From assembly GCA_013359135.1 (NCBI GenBank), contig JABWCN010000008.1, forward strand, positions 1 to 64,000: 64,000 bases of DNA, given 5' to 3'. The first letter of the stretch is position 1. Each line of letters starts with the position of its first letter. The position numbers and the translations under genes were made by a program. Shown piece after piece: positions 18,562 to 26,996 of the stretch. The stretch is from Pseudobdellovibrionaceae bacterium (GTDB lineage: Bacteria; Bdellovibrionota; Bdellovibrionia; Bdellovibrionales; Bdellovibrionaceae). The notes under the pieces were generated by a model. The model made no database searches and was not told the origin of the DNA. It saw only the letters and a list, made by a program, of their open reading frames with translations.

Positions 18562-18720
18562 TAGATAATCCTTTTTAGTTATGTCAGCTATACTTAACAT
18601 TTTTTTTACTTTTAAGAAATGTGGGTCAAGTTAAAATGAAATTTTTATATAAAGTGACCAAATTAGTCCAATTGAGAGAAATTTAATGAATTTAAGAGAA
18701 TAAAGATAAGTTAATTTTTA

Positions 18721-19332
18721 TTAAAAACCAAGCCAATGAATACGGTCTTCCATTTGCCTTTGGGCTTTAGGAGGCTGGTGATCTGGTTTTCCAATCACAA
18801 GTCCACAAAGAAGTTCTAATTCCCCAGAACGATATTCTTCTAACTCTGTGACTCCTAAAAACTGGTCAACTTCTTTTTTAATTTCTAAAGGAGCTCCCAT
18901 GGTACAACACCCAAGACCCTCAGCAACACAAGCTAAATTAATGTTTTCAACAGCCATATAAACGCTTCCAACGCTAGTTAAGTATTTTTCGTCTTTTGTA
19001 TTGTTTGAATAGCAAAAAATTAAAATTGGCGCTCCTCCAAGAGTATAAAAAAATCTTTCGGTAAAGTCATATAAAGAAGGTTTTAATCTTTCTTTGAGAA
19101 TGTCTTTAATATTTAGCCATGACTTTTGAGAAAGGGCCAAGTATTCGTCTTTTTTTTGTCCCTGAACGACATAAAAACGCCAATTTTGTCTATTTTTTCC
19201 CGAAGGTGCGTGGCAACCAGCAAGAAGAATTCTTTCAAGCTGAGCCTTATCAATCTGATCTGGCTTAAATTTTCGAATTGATTTTCTGGATTCAACTAAG
19301 CGGTAAAAATCGTCCTTGTTTAGTGTTTCCAT
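18721..19332 (-). CDS. Nitroreductase-family flavoprotein
   Basis: A cytoplasmic FMN-dependent NAD(P)H oxidoreductase. The N-terminal ESRKSIRKFKPDQID and the FMN-phosphate loop HAPSGKNRQNWRFYVV are family hallmarks. A second FMN-contacting region is AEGLGCCTMGA, and the C-terminus contains the expected VIGKPDHQPP segment. About 203 residues is normal. The start is supported by AAGGAGT eight bases before the ATG. Family members reduce nitro compounds, quinones or enoates; the natural substrate is unknown. It is a single-gene unit divergent from the ftsE cluster. Confidence 0.88.
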   Translation of the reverse strand: METLNKDDFYRLVESRKSIRKFKPDQIDKAQLERILLAGCHAPSGKNRQNWRFYVVQGQKKDEYLALSQKSWLNIKDILKERLKPSLYDFTERFFYTLGGAPILIFCYSNNTKDEKYLTSVGSVYMAVENINLACVAEGLGCCTMGAPLEIKKEVDQFLGVTELEEYRSGELELLCGLVIGKPDHQPPKAQRQMEDRIHWLGF

Positions 19333-19413
19333 GAGTGACTCCTTTATGGACCAGAAGATAGAATAAGTTTTAATTAGTTGTCAGAGGCCCTAATATGGCA
19401 TAATTTATTTTTA

Positions 19414-19866
19414 ATGAAATTTCAAAAGTTAATTATAGTCTTATTTGTACTTTCGTTGGCATCTATTGTTATAGTTTCTGTTCCAAAGCTGAAGAGAGCG
19501 GTAAAAGAATCTTTGCTTGATGATAAAAGGGTTATTTTGGGAAAGGTTCAGGGCAGTGTAATCGCAGATGGTCCAAGCTTTGTGATTTTAAAAATCAAAC
19601 AACGAGACGAAATTTTTGTCGAAATATATAGAGAGGAAGATAAAAGCGAAGCTCTTAATTTTTTACAAAAGCTTGAAGTTTCTGAAAAAAATGAAGGTTC
19701 TTTTACATTTCATGGTGAGCTGACAAATTTAGCTTTTGCAGATATCGATGAGGATGGTTACAAAGAAATTTTAGTTCCCGTATTTAATTCTGATATGACA
19801 GCTCGCCTTTACACCTTTAAATTTAACTCAGCTTCCAATTTGTTTGATGTTTTTAGCTCTAAATAA
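19414..19866 (+). CDS. Membrane-anchored protein with an FG-GAP-like motif
   Basis: A 150-residue protein with one N-terminal membrane helix (LIIVLFVLSLASIVIVSV). It ends with one calcium-loop-like segment, FADIDEDGYKEILVPVFNSD, resembling an FG-GAP/VCBS repeat unit. The ATG at 19414 is chosen because it starts the helix cleanly; an in-frame TTG at 19378 has no ribosome site. No catalytic motif seen. It lies about 100 bases upstream of ftsE on the same strand, so it could share that transcript. Function unknown; extracytoplasmic exposure is likely. Confidence 0.65.
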   Translation: MKFQKLIIVLFVLSLASIVIVSVPKLKRAVKESLLDDKRVILGKVQGSVIADGPSFVILKIKQRDEIFVEIYREEDKSEALNFLQKLEVSEKNEGSFTFHGELTNLAFADIDEDGYKEILVPVFNSDMTARLYTFKFNSASNLFDVFSSK

Positions 19867-19970
19867 GTATTACAAACACTAGATGTTAGTATTGCTGGAC
19901 TTTCATTTAGAAGATTTAATAATATCAATTCTGCATTCAAAATCTGTATAAAGAATTTTAGAATAAGAGA

Positions 19971-20618
19971 ATGATTGAAATTTCTCACTTATATAAGACT
20001 TATAATCAAAAATTTCATGCTCTCAAAAATATTTCTCTTGAAATCAACAGTGGAGAGTTTGTTTTTTTAACGGGACCAAGTGGTGCAGGGAAATCTACTA
20101 TTTTTAAAATGATTAGTGGTTATGAAGCCCCCACCTCAGGCAACATCAAGGTTGCAAATTATAATTTGGGAAAATTATCAAACAAGGATATTCCTTTCTT
20201 TCGTAGAAAGTTGGGTGTGGTTTTTCAAGACTTTAAACTGCTTTTAGATAAAAATGTATTTGATAATGTTTCGTTGCCTTTATTGGTTCAGGGATATCCG
20301 GATAATTTTATAAAGCGTAGAGTCCATGAAGTCTTGGATACTGTAGGATTATTACATAAAAAAGAACAACTTCCTGAATGTTTATCCGGAGGAGAACAAC
20401 AACGTGTCGCCATTGCTCGGGCTATTGTACATCAGCCAGGAGTCATAATAGCTGATGAGCCAACGGGAAATTTAGATCCAGATATGAGTCATCATATTAT
20501 AGATGTTTTTGAAAAAGTTTGTGCCCAAGGAACTACTGTTTTTATTGCGACTCATGATTTGGAAATGGTAAAAAAAAGAAATAAAAGGGTTATTGCCATC
20601 AAAGATGGTGCCATATGA
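19971..20618 (+). CDS. ftsE: Cell-division ABC ATPase FtsE
   Basis: FtsE hydrolyses ATP and, through FtsX, transmits a signal across the inner membrane to switch on peptidoglycan hydrolysis at the septum. The protein has Walker A GPSGAGKST (about residue 36), signature LSGGEQQRVAIARA, Walker B VIIADEPTGNLD and the switch histidine in ATHDLEMV. The YFQDFKLL-type Q-loop of FtsE is present as VVFQDFKLLLD. At 215 residues the length is typical. The stop overlaps the ftsX start (ATGA). First core gene of the ftsE-ftsX-envC-ctpA-msrB run. Confidence 0.93.
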   Translation: MIEISHLYKTYNQKFHALKNISLEINSGEFVFLTGPSGAGKSTIFKMISGYEAPTSGNIKVANYNLGKLSNKDIPFFRRKLGVVFQDFKLLLDKNVFDNVSLPLLVQGYPDNFIKRRVHEVLDTVGLLHKKEQLPECLSGGEQQRVAIARAIVHQPGVIIADEPTGNLDPDMSHHIIDVFEKVCAQGTTVFIATHDLEMVKKRNKRVIAIKDGAI

Positions 20619-21499
20619 ATTTTAATACACAAAAAGCTTTTCTTAAGTTTACAACAGTTTTGATTACAACAGCTGGATTATCATTGATATTGGGTTTTTT
20701 TGTATTTTTTAAAAATTTAAATAGAGTTATTACAGTCTGGGGTGATGTTGAAAAAGTGACAGCTTATCTGAATAGCGATGTCGCATTAGATGAAGTGCAA
20801 GAGGCAAGAAGAAAAATTGAAGCATTAGATCATGTGAAGAAAGTTACCTTTGTCACTAAAGAACAGGCTGTGGAAGAGTTTAAAACACAGGTAGCTGGCT
20901 TTTTACATGATGTGAAAGAAGAGGGAAGTTTAGTTCAACTTATGCCAAGTTATTTTGAAATTGAGGTTAAGGTAAATGGAACTTTTGATGAAACACTAGT
21001 CGCAATTAAGAAAATGGCTTCAACTTTAGAAGAAATGAAAGTAATTGAAGAAGTCAGTTATGGCTCTTTGTGGCTTGATAAGTACTCGCAGTTTATTGAA
21101 TACATCTATAGTTTTTCTGGCGTTATTGGAATGATATTGGTGGTGACAGTTTTTTTAGTTATTTCTAATTTGATCAAGTCTAATATTTATCAACGAGCAA
21201 GAGAAATTGAAATACTTGAAATTATTGGTGCTACCAAAAGTTACATCAGAAAACCCTTTCTAATAGAGGGGCTTTTTATTGGTTTAGTCAGTGGGATTAT
21301 TTCTTTGGTTTTAATTTTTTCACTTTTTAGATTTTTTAATGTTAAATTTGAAAAACAAATTAGTTTCTTTAGAATTCAAGATATTTTTTCTTTTTTATCT
21401 ACCTGGGAAATCATTGCTTTTATGCTTTTCACTAGCACGATAGGCTTGATTTCTTCTTATATCAATATTGTAAGATTTAAATGGAATTCTGGACAATGA
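20615..21499 (+). CDS. ftsX: Cell-division membrane protein FtsX
   Basis: FtsX is the membrane half of FtsEX and carries a periplasmic domain that contacts murein hydrolase activators. The order is one N-terminal helix (LITTAGLSLILGFFVFF), a periplasmic loop of about 130 residues, then three helices in the C-terminal half. The cytoplasmic coupling segment IYQRAREIEILEIIGATKSYIRKPF is characteristic of the family. At 294 residues the length is normal. It overlaps ftsE by four bases and its own stop overlaps the EnvC-like start, so three proteins are translationally coupled. Confidence 0.93.
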   Translation: MNFNTQKAFLKFTTVLITTAGLSLILGFFVFFKNLNRVITVWGDVEKVTAYLNSDVALDEVQEARRKIEALDHVKKVTFVTKEQAVEEFKTQVAGFLHDVKEEGSLVQLMPSYFEIEVKVNGTFDETLVAIKKMASTLEEMKVIEEVSYGSLWLDKYSQFIEYIYSFSGVIGMILVVTVFLVISNLIKSNIYQRAREIEILEIIGATKSYIRKPFLIEGLFIGLVSGIISLVLIFSLFRFFNVKFEKQISFFRIQDIFSFLSTWEIIAFMLFTSTIGLISSYINIVRFKWNSGQ

Positions 21500-22635
21500 G
21501 TAATAAACAGAATTCATTTATATTTATGGTTGGAGTTGTGCTACTTTTTCAAAACTTGTGTGCAGCTATTACAAAATTTTCAGATGAAGAAGATACTAGT
21601 AACTCTAAGTTTAGTAAGCACAATGAAGATACCTTAGAGGATCAGCAGCAAAAACTAATAGATGCTCTGCTTAGGATTAATATAAGACAAAAAAAAATGG
21701 TATTGAAGTTAGACAAACTATCAAAAGAAAAAGAAGTTCTTGAGTTCAATCAGGCCGAAAATATCAAAGAAATAAAAAAATTATCAGAGACTTTAATTCA
21801 AACTAGGAAAACTCTTTCCCAAAGAGTTAAGACGATTAGCAAATTTAAAGGTGAAAATTTATTTAAGACTATGTTGATGTTTCGCAATCTTTCACAGATT
21901 GAAAAAAATCTTAAAATTATGAGTATAATTACTGCTAATGATTTAATTATTATTCAGGAATATTTCAATGATCGAACTACTTTAAAAGAGAAGCTTAAAA
22001 TATCTCAGAGTAGACTAGAAGAACTAAAAAAATTAGAAGTAGCAATTGAACAAAATAAGATTCAGTCAGAAAAAGATTACCAATCAAAGGTTACTTTTTT
22101 AGAAAAAATTAAAAAAAGAAAGTGGATTAGAGATATGGCCAACAGCAAAGAAGTTTTGCTGGCAAAAAAGGTTCAAGACACAGGGGTTTTTGATTTCTTG
22201 AATTTAAAGTCGATCATTGCAGAAAAAGGAAAATTACCAGCTCCCTTGAGAGGAATAATGACAGAGAAATTTGGTTTTTTCTCTGAAGAGGAATTAGCTA
22301 CGATAAAAAACAATGGCGTTTTTATTGATAGTTCAGAAGATGAATCTATTATTTCTATATTTGATGGTAAGTTGATAGATGCTGGTGAAATAAAAGGGCT
22401 TGGTAAGTATGCTATTATTGATCATGGAGATAATTACTATTCACTCTATGGAAATATAAAAAACTTACTGATTTCTATTGGAAATGCAGTTAAAAAAGGT
22501 GAAAAAATTGCTGTTACAGGAAGTAAATATTTAGATAAACAAAGCGGTTTGTATTTTGAACTAAGACACTATTCAAAAGTTTTAAATCCACAATTGTGGA
22601 TTGGGGGATGGAATGAATCACAAAGGTTTAATTAA
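21496..22635 (+). CDS. envC: EnvC-like murein hydrolase activator (degenerate LytM domain)
   Basis: An exported coiled-coil protein with a C-terminal M23/LytM fold, likely recruited by FtsX to activate amidases. After a signal peptide (residues about 8-24), residues 50-230 are strongly helical with heptad-like K/E/L. The LytM region is about 245-375. The zinc ligands of active M23 peptidases are missing: NNGVFIDS replaces the HxxxD box and SLYGNI replaces the YxHL-type histidine. That pattern is known for EnvC, which activates rather than cuts. Start 21496 is used because it overlaps the ftsX stop (ATGA); an ATG at 21481 is possible. Confidence 0.87.
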   Translation: MSNKQNSFIFMVGVVLLFQNLCAAITKFSDEEDTSNSKFSKHNEDTLEDQQQKLIDALLRINIRQKKMVLKLDKLSKEKEVLEFNQAENIKEIKKLSETLIQTRKTLSQRVKTISKFKGENLFKTMLMFRNLSQIEKNLKIMSIITANDLIIIQEYFNDRTTLKEKLKISQSRLEELKKLEVAIEQNKIQSEKDYQSKVTFLEKIKKRKWIRDMANSKEVLLAKKVQDTGVFDFLNLKSIIAEKGKLPAPLRGIMTEKFGFFSEEELATIKNNGVFIDSSEDESIISIFDGKLIDAGEIKGLGKYAIIDHGDNYYSLYGNIKNLLISIGNAVKKGEKIAVTGSKYLDKQSGLYFELRHYSKVLNPQLWIGGWNESQRFN

Positions 22636-23974
22636 GACTATAAAACAATGGAAGTTGAGTATTTTCCTATTAGGAGTTTTTTCCATTCTTATGGTTGGGG
22701 CTCAAGAAAAGTATTCTGAATTACAAAACTTTAGCAAAGTATTAAACTTGATTCAACAATACTATGTTGAAGAGGTCGATGTTAAAAAATTGATTCAGGG
22801 TGCGATCAAAGGAATGTTAAAAGAACTTGATCCACATACCAGTTATATGACTGCTGATGTTTTTAAAGAATTTGAAAATGAAACAAGTGGAGAATTTGCT
22901 GGTCTTGGAATAGAGATGTCTATTCAAAATGGAATTTTAACTATTATTTCTCCAATCGAAGATACGCCTGCATGGATTGCGGGTGTTAAAGCTGGAGATA
23001 AAGTTATAGCTATTGATGGAAAATCAACAAGAGGTTTATCATTGATGGATGCCTCACAGTTGATTAGAGGAAAAAACGGAACCAAAGTTGTTTTGAAAAT
23101 AGTCAGGGAGAAAAATAATGATCCTATTGATATTTCCATAATCAGAGGACAAGTTAAAATAAAATCTGTTAAATATACGGATTTAGAAGATGGCTTTGGT
23201 TATGTTAGAATTACTAGTTTCATTGAAAATACAGCTAAAGACTTAGAAAAAGCTTTAGAGAAACATACTGAAAAGAATAAAAAAATTGAAGGATTAATTA
23301 TAGACTTAAGAAAAAATCCAGGTGGCTTATTGGATCAAGCTATTAAAATAAGTGATATGTTTTTAAATGAGGGCATTATTGTAAGTACAATAGGTAGAAA
23401 CAAAGCAGAAAAGGAAATCTCCTACGCTTCAAAAAAAGGAAAGTATAAAGATTTTCCATTAATTATTTTAGTTAATGAATATTCAGCAAGTGCTAGTGAA
23501 ATTGTGTCAGGAGCTCTTCAGGATAACAAAAGAGCTTTGATTGTTGGAGAGAGAACTTTTGGAAAAGGCTCAGTTCAGTCAATTGTCAAATTGCCAGATG
23601 GCAGTGGTTTAAAATTGACAGTTGCAAGATACTATACTCCCAAAGGTGTATCTATTCAAGCCGAAGGGATAAAACCTGATATTGAAATTGAAGATGTTGA
23701 AACAGAAACTTTTTCAAAATCATTAGTTAAACAAAAAGGTACAAGAGAGAAAGACATTCAAGGTCATCTAAAAGGAGAAAGAGAAAAAAATAACGTCAGT
23801 GTCGATGATGAAAAAGAAAGTTCAAATAGTCCGTTGGCTTGGTGGAATAATGTTGCCTCAAGCAAAGAAGACAACCTTTCTCCTAAACAAAAATTATTTA
23901 AAACTGATTATCAAGTTTATCAGGCTTTCAATTATTTAAAAACTTGGAAAGTTTTAAAATTTATGAATAAATAA
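22613..23974 (+). CDS. ctpA: Carboxyl-terminal processing protease (S41 family)
   Basis: A periplasmic serine protease with an N-terminal signal/anchor (LSIFLLGVFSILMVG), a PDZ domain (about residues 95-175) and an S41 catalytic domain. The nucleophile is Ser295 in NEYSASASEI and the general-base lysine is Lys318 in GERTFGKGSVQS. The substrate-binding block YYTPKGVSIQ follows. After residue 370 comes a charged C-terminal extension. Start 22613 has GGGGGATGG immediately upstream; it overlaps the envC end by 23 bases. In other bacteria such proteases trim cell-wall enzymes and lipoproteins; its placement suggests it acts with FtsEX-EnvC. Confidence 0.93.
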   Translation: MNHKGLIKTIKQWKLSIFLLGVFSILMVGAQEKYSELQNFSKVLNLIQQYYVEEVDVKKLIQGAIKGMLKELDPHTSYMTADVFKEFENETSGEFAGLGIEMSIQNGILTIISPIEDTPAWIAGVKAGDKVIAIDGKSTRGLSLMDASQLIRGKNGTKVVLKIVREKNNDPIDISIIRGQVKIKSVKYTDLEDGFGYVRITSFIENTAKDLEKALEKHTEKNKKIEGLIIDLRKNPGGLLDQAIKISDMFLNEGIIVSTIGRNKAEKEISYASKKGKYKDFPLIILVNEYSASASEIVSGALQDNKRALIVGERTFGKGSVQSIVKLPDGSGLKLTVARYYTPKGVSIQAEGIKPDIEIEDVETETFSKSLVKQKGTREKDIQGHLKGEREKNNVSVDDEKESSNSPLAWWNNVASSKEDNLSPKQKLFKTDYQVYQAFNYLKTWKVLKFMNK

Positions 23975-23977
23975 GAT

Positions 23978-24481
23978 ATGAAAGAAAAAGATGGTGAGGC
24001 TTGTACATTGCCTCAAAATGATGAGGAATTAAAAAAAATACTTTCACCCGAACAGTATCGAGTCACTAAAGAAAATGGCACAGAGCTTCCTTTTCGAAAT
24101 AAATACTGGGATAACAAACATCCAGGTATCTACGTAGATCTGATTTCTGGTGAAGCTCTATTTAGTTCAAAAGATAAGTTTGATTCTGGAAGTGGATGGC
24201 CAAGTTTTACAAAGCCTTTAACGGATGAAAGAATTATCGAGAAAAAAGATACTTCTCATGGAATGGAAAGAGTAGAAGTTCGAGCTAAAAAAGCTGACTC
24301 TCACTTGGGGCATGTTTTTAATGATGGGCCTGGTTCAAATGGCCTTCGCTATTGTATTAACTCGGCCTCGTTAAGGTTTATTCCCTTAGAAAAATTTGAA
24401 GAGTTAGGTTATAAAAAGTATCTAGAACTTTTTAGTAAAGCAGAACTACAGCAAGCAATACAAAAACCTTTCAATAAGTAA
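23978..24481 (+). CDS. msrB: Peptide methionine-R-sulfoxide reductase
   Basis: MsrB repairs the R-epimer of oxidised methionine in proteins. The core blocks are present: [31 protein letters not shown] and the catalytic cysteine in [14 protein letters not shown]. The usual structural-zinc CxxC pairs are absent (the first block reads [15 protein letters not shown]), so it belongs to the zinc-free type. There is no signal peptide, so it should be cytoplasmic. It begins three bases after ctpA and is the last gene of that run. About 30 residues follow the core at the C-terminus. Confidence 0.93.
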   Translation: MKEKDGEACTLPQNDEELKKILSPEQYRVTKENGTELPFRNKYWDNKHPGIYVDLISGEALFSSKDKFDSGSGWPSFTKPLTDERIIEKKDTSHGMERVEVRAKKADSHLGHVFNDGPGSNGLRYCINSASLRFIPLEKFEELGYKKYLELFSKAELQQAIQKPFNK

Positions 24482-24855
24482 TTCAGAATATAATATTAGA
24501 ATATTCCAAATAAACAGAATTAGGTGGAGCTTTTTTCATTTTTGATAAGAGCAGACATCACCAATTATTTAAAAAAATAATCTCAACATCATCTAAGCCT
24601 AACATCTAGTCTAGCTAAGGTTTTCCTGGGAAAAAGTCCTGTGGTAAATATTCTTTAGTCTAGGAAAAATTTCACTTTGACTTCGGTTTGGGAAAAAAAA
24701 TCCATCTTTTTTTCAAAACTATACTCAAGTCCCGTTAATTCTAGATCAAAATCCCCCGTATAAAAGGGCACAGACGCGCACTAAGTCTGATCCAAATGAT
24801 AGGAGAAGGACTAAAGTGCACAAACAAAAACAATACCTTAACGGAGGGTACACAC
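24482..24855 (+). other. Long non-coding leader upstream of flagellin
   Basis: Some 370 bases without a standard gene. It is AT-rich with several short features: a direct repeat TAGTCTAG (24607-24614 and 24656-24663), a TTTTCC/GGAAAA mini-inverted repeat near 24620, and a promoter-like stretch near 24736-24764. A possible 25-codon GTG frame (24816-24893) has AAGGA upstream and overlaps the flagellin start. I see no tRNA and no recognised riboswitch. Confidence 0.5.
24736..24764 (+). promoter_or_regulatory. Possible flagellin promoter
   Basis: TAAT (24736-24739), 15 bases, then CCCGTATA (24755-24762) weakly resembles the sigma-28 form TAAA-N15-GCCGATAA. The overlapping TATAAA (24759-24764) could instead be a sigma-70 -10 box with TTAATT upstream. 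It sits about 90 bases before the flagellin ATG. Confidence 0.25.
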
Positions 24856-25689
24856 ATGGGAATGAGAATTTCAACAAACATAGCAGCTGTTAATGCACAA
24901 AGAAATTTGAACAGCAGCCAAAAAACAATCCAAAAGTCTATGCAACAATTGGCTTCTGGAAGTAGAATTAACATTGCTGCAGACGATGCTGCCGGGCTGG
25001 CAATTTCTGAGGGCTTGAAAGCGCAGTCAAGATCAGCGACCCAAGCAAAGCGTAATGCAAACGATGGTATTTCTTTAATTCAAACTGCAGAGGGTGGTTT
25101 AAACGAAATTTCAAATATTGTTGTTAGATTAAGAGAATTAGGTATGCAGTCTTCTTCAGATACAGTTTCTGATACAGAAAGAGGATTTTTAAATAAAGAG
25201 GTTGGGCAGCTTAAAAATGAAATCCAACGTATCTCTAATGTGACAACTTGGGGTAAAACAAAACTTCTAGATGGTTCAACGCCTACCTTTGACTTTCAAG
25301 TTGGTCTTTATAATGATCCTCAAAATAGTGTGATTTCTTTTGTCGCTTCAGAAAACGTGGCAACATTAGATGGTCTTGAGTTGGGTGATATTGATTTTGC
25401 TTCAAAAGATGGAGCGCAAAATGCTTTAGAAAGTTTAGATGCGGCTCTTACGCAAGTCAATGGTATGAGATCGAATCTTGGAGCTCTACAAAATAGATTG
25501 TATTCAACTTCTGATAATTTATCAGTTCAGGAAGAAAATATCATGTCTGCGAATAGTCGTATTCGTGATACTGATGTCGCTCAAGCTTCTTCTGAAATGG
25601 TTAAAAATAATATTTTACTACAAGCAAGTACTTCAACGTTAGCGCAAGCTAACCAAACAAATTCATTAGCTTTGAAACTTATTGGCTAA
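24856..25689 (+). CDS. fliC: Flagellin
   Basis: The filament subunit of the flagellum. The N-terminal D0/D1 region (MGMRISTNIAAVNAQRNL, then LASGSRINIAADDAAGLAIS) and the C-terminal region (VAQASSEMVKNNILLQAST...NSLALKLIG) are both complete. The middle is short, so the 277-residue protein lacks the variable D2/D3 domains and should make a slim filament. The ATG at 24856 is chosen because GGAGGG lies seven bases upstream and MxMRIxTN is the family start; the frame is open further upstream but without support. It is a single-gene unit with its own terminator. Other flagellin copies probably lie elsewhere. Confidence 0.95.
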   Translation: MGMRISTNIAAVNAQRNLNSSQKTIQKSMQQLASGSRINIAADDAAGLAISEGLKAQSRSATQAKRNANDGISLIQTAEGGLNEISNIVVRLRELGMQSSSDTVSDTERGFLNKEVGQLKNEIQRISNVTTWGKTKLLDGSTPTFDFQVGLYNDPQNSVISFVASENVATLDGLELGDIDFASKDGAQNALESLDAALTQVNGMRSNLGALQNRLYSTSDNLSVQEENIMSANSRIRDTDVAQASSEMVKNNILLQASTSTLAQANQTNSLALKLIG

Positions 25690-25719
25690 CCCATAGCTGA
25701 TAAGGTATTTACTCCGTTA

Positions 25720-25764
25720 CCAGCCCGAGTGAAGCAAGGATTTGATTTCCTTGGGTTGGTTTTT
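25720..25764 (+). terminator. Terminator after flagellin
   Basis: CAAGGA (25735-25740) pairs with TCCTTG (25748-25753) around TTTGATT. An outer imperfect CCAGCC/GGTTGG pairing extends the stem, and it is followed by TTTTT. It sits at the convergent end of the pirin gene, whose stop lies in the T run. Confidence 0.6.
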
Positions 25765-26470
25765 AAGAGTAAAACTCAAAGAGATAGAATTCTGTTTTTT
25801 GATCTGTTTCGAATTCTAGTTTGGTTTCTTGAGTAATGGCTAGACCATCACCAGGTACCAAGATAAGATCAGATAAAGTGTCTTTTAGTTGACCTTTAAA
25901 GAGTTGAATCCAGTATTTGCTCTCATTATTGAGGGCTAAGTTAATTTTCTCCTTAGGTAGATAAAGACCATGGCTGATCGTTGCATTCTGATATATACTA
26001 AGTTCTTCGCTGTTGTCATTACCACCGACGAGTGTTTTTAGGCCAGGTTGTTGGTGAGCCAAAGTGAAGTCTTTGCGATCATATCTAGGGTGAACGTCTA
26101 TTTGGTTTGGTTCTATCCAAACTTGTAGTAGTTTTAGATTTTCAGTCTTACTTGGATTAAATTCACTGTGGCGAATTCCACTGCCAGCACTCATACGTTG
26201 AATGTGGCCATAGGGAACAACCTCTTTATTTCCAAGAATATCTTTGTGCTCGATAGCACCTTCTAAAACCAGGGTAATGATCTCCATATTCTTGTGACCG
26301 TGTAAGGGAAAACCAGTTCCAGGTTCTAACTCATCTTCATTTATAACTCTTAATGGACCAAATCCCATAAAGTTAGAGTCATAATAATCAGCAAAACTAA
26401 AAGTATGATAACTTTTAAGCCAGCCGTGATCGGCATAGCCCCTTTCTTTAGATTTCCTTAGATATTTCAT
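25763..26470 (-). CDS. Pirin-family protein
   Basis: A bicupin metal-binding protein of the pirin/YhhW group. The N-terminal cupin has the diagnostic SYHTFSFADYYDSNFMGFG, followed by the metal ligands in FPLHGHKNMEII and the second pair in GIRHSEFN. Some bacterial pirins have quercetin dioxygenase activity and others bind regulators; the role here is unknown. At 235 residues the length is normal. It is four bases downstream of the DoxX gene, so the two form a unit divergent from a LysR regulator, which probably controls them. Confidence 0.92.
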   Translation of the reverse strand: MKYLRKSKERGYADHGWLKSYHTFSFADYYDSNFMGFGPLRVINEDELEPGTGFPLHGHKNMEIITLVLEGAIEHKDILGNKEVVPYGHIQRMSAGSGIRHSEFNPSKTENLKLLQVWIEPNQIDVHPRYDRKDFTLAHQQPGLKTLVGGNDNSEELSIYQNATISHGLYLPKEKINLALNNESKYWIQLFKGQLKDTLSDLILVPGDGLAITQETKLEFETDQKTEFYLFEFYS

Positions 26471-26474
26471 AGAA

Positions 26475-26867
26475 TCATCCTTTTGCTTTTAGTATAGAGC
26501 GATAACTGTCTTTGTATTGATAAGCTAAAGCCGCTTGAATAAAAATAATTACTGTTGGCATAATCATTCCACCATTTCCAGGTGCCAGGAAAGCGTGAAA
26601 TAGAAAAATATTAATTACTATAGGTGCAAGAACAACTAAAGCTAGTGGAACAAAAAATCCACTTAACAAAAGTAATCCAACAACCACTTCAGTTCCTTTG
26701 ATTAAAGTCATTAGATAACCACTCTCAACAAAAGCCATAGCAAGTTTTATAGCCCCTTCTGGCATTCCTTGTGGTTGAGGTAAAAAATTAAGAAAGCCAT
26801 TAAGTCCAAATATTGTGAAAATCAAACCTAATAAAATACGCAATCCTAGTGTTACTTTTTGATTCAT
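26475..26867 (-). CDS. DoxX-family membrane protein
   Basis: A 130-residue inner-membrane protein with four hydrophobic segments (LGLRILLGLIFTIFGLNGFL, then around residues 45-70, 72-92 and 100-120). The family motif region GLNGFLNFLPQP and LIKGTEVVVGLLLLSGFFVP is clear. DoxX-like proteins are linked to quinone or thiosulphate metabolism and to stress response; exact activity is not known. Start 26867 is preferred because AGGAGA lies six bases upstream; an extension to 26927 would run through the regulatory region. First gene of the doxX-pirin unit. Confidence 0.88.
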   Translation of the reverse strand: MNQKVTLGLRILLGLIFTIFGLNGFLNFLPQPQGMPEGAIKLAMAFVESGYLMTLIKGTEVVVGLLLLSGFFVPLALVVLAPIVINIFLFHAFLAPGNGGMIMPTVIIFIQAALAYQYKDSYRSILKAKG

Positions 26868-26953
26868 AAATTCTCCTGTTGTTAGGGGTGTATCCAAATG
26901 AGGATTTACCCAAGTTAAAAATATCATAAAGGAATAAAATTTATTTTACTAGA

Positions 26954-26979
26954 TGGGATAATTGAAATATATTATCCCA
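26954..26979. promoter_or_regulatory. Perfect 9+8+9 palindrome, probable LysR operator
   Basis: TGGGATAAT (26954-26962) and ATTATCCCA (26971-26979) are exact inverted copies with an 8-base spacer. The element lies in the short divergent promoter region, 17 bases before the lysR ATG and about 87 bases before the doxX ATG. LysR-type regulators usually bind interrupted palindromes in this position to control themselves and the divergent gene, so this is the probable operator. Confidence 0.65.
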
Positions 26980-26996
26980 AATATGGAACAATTCTT

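Noticed and set aside
24796-24855. Flagellin start 60 bases upstream
   Set aside because: The frame is open, but the GGAGGG site and family N-terminus fix the start at 24856.
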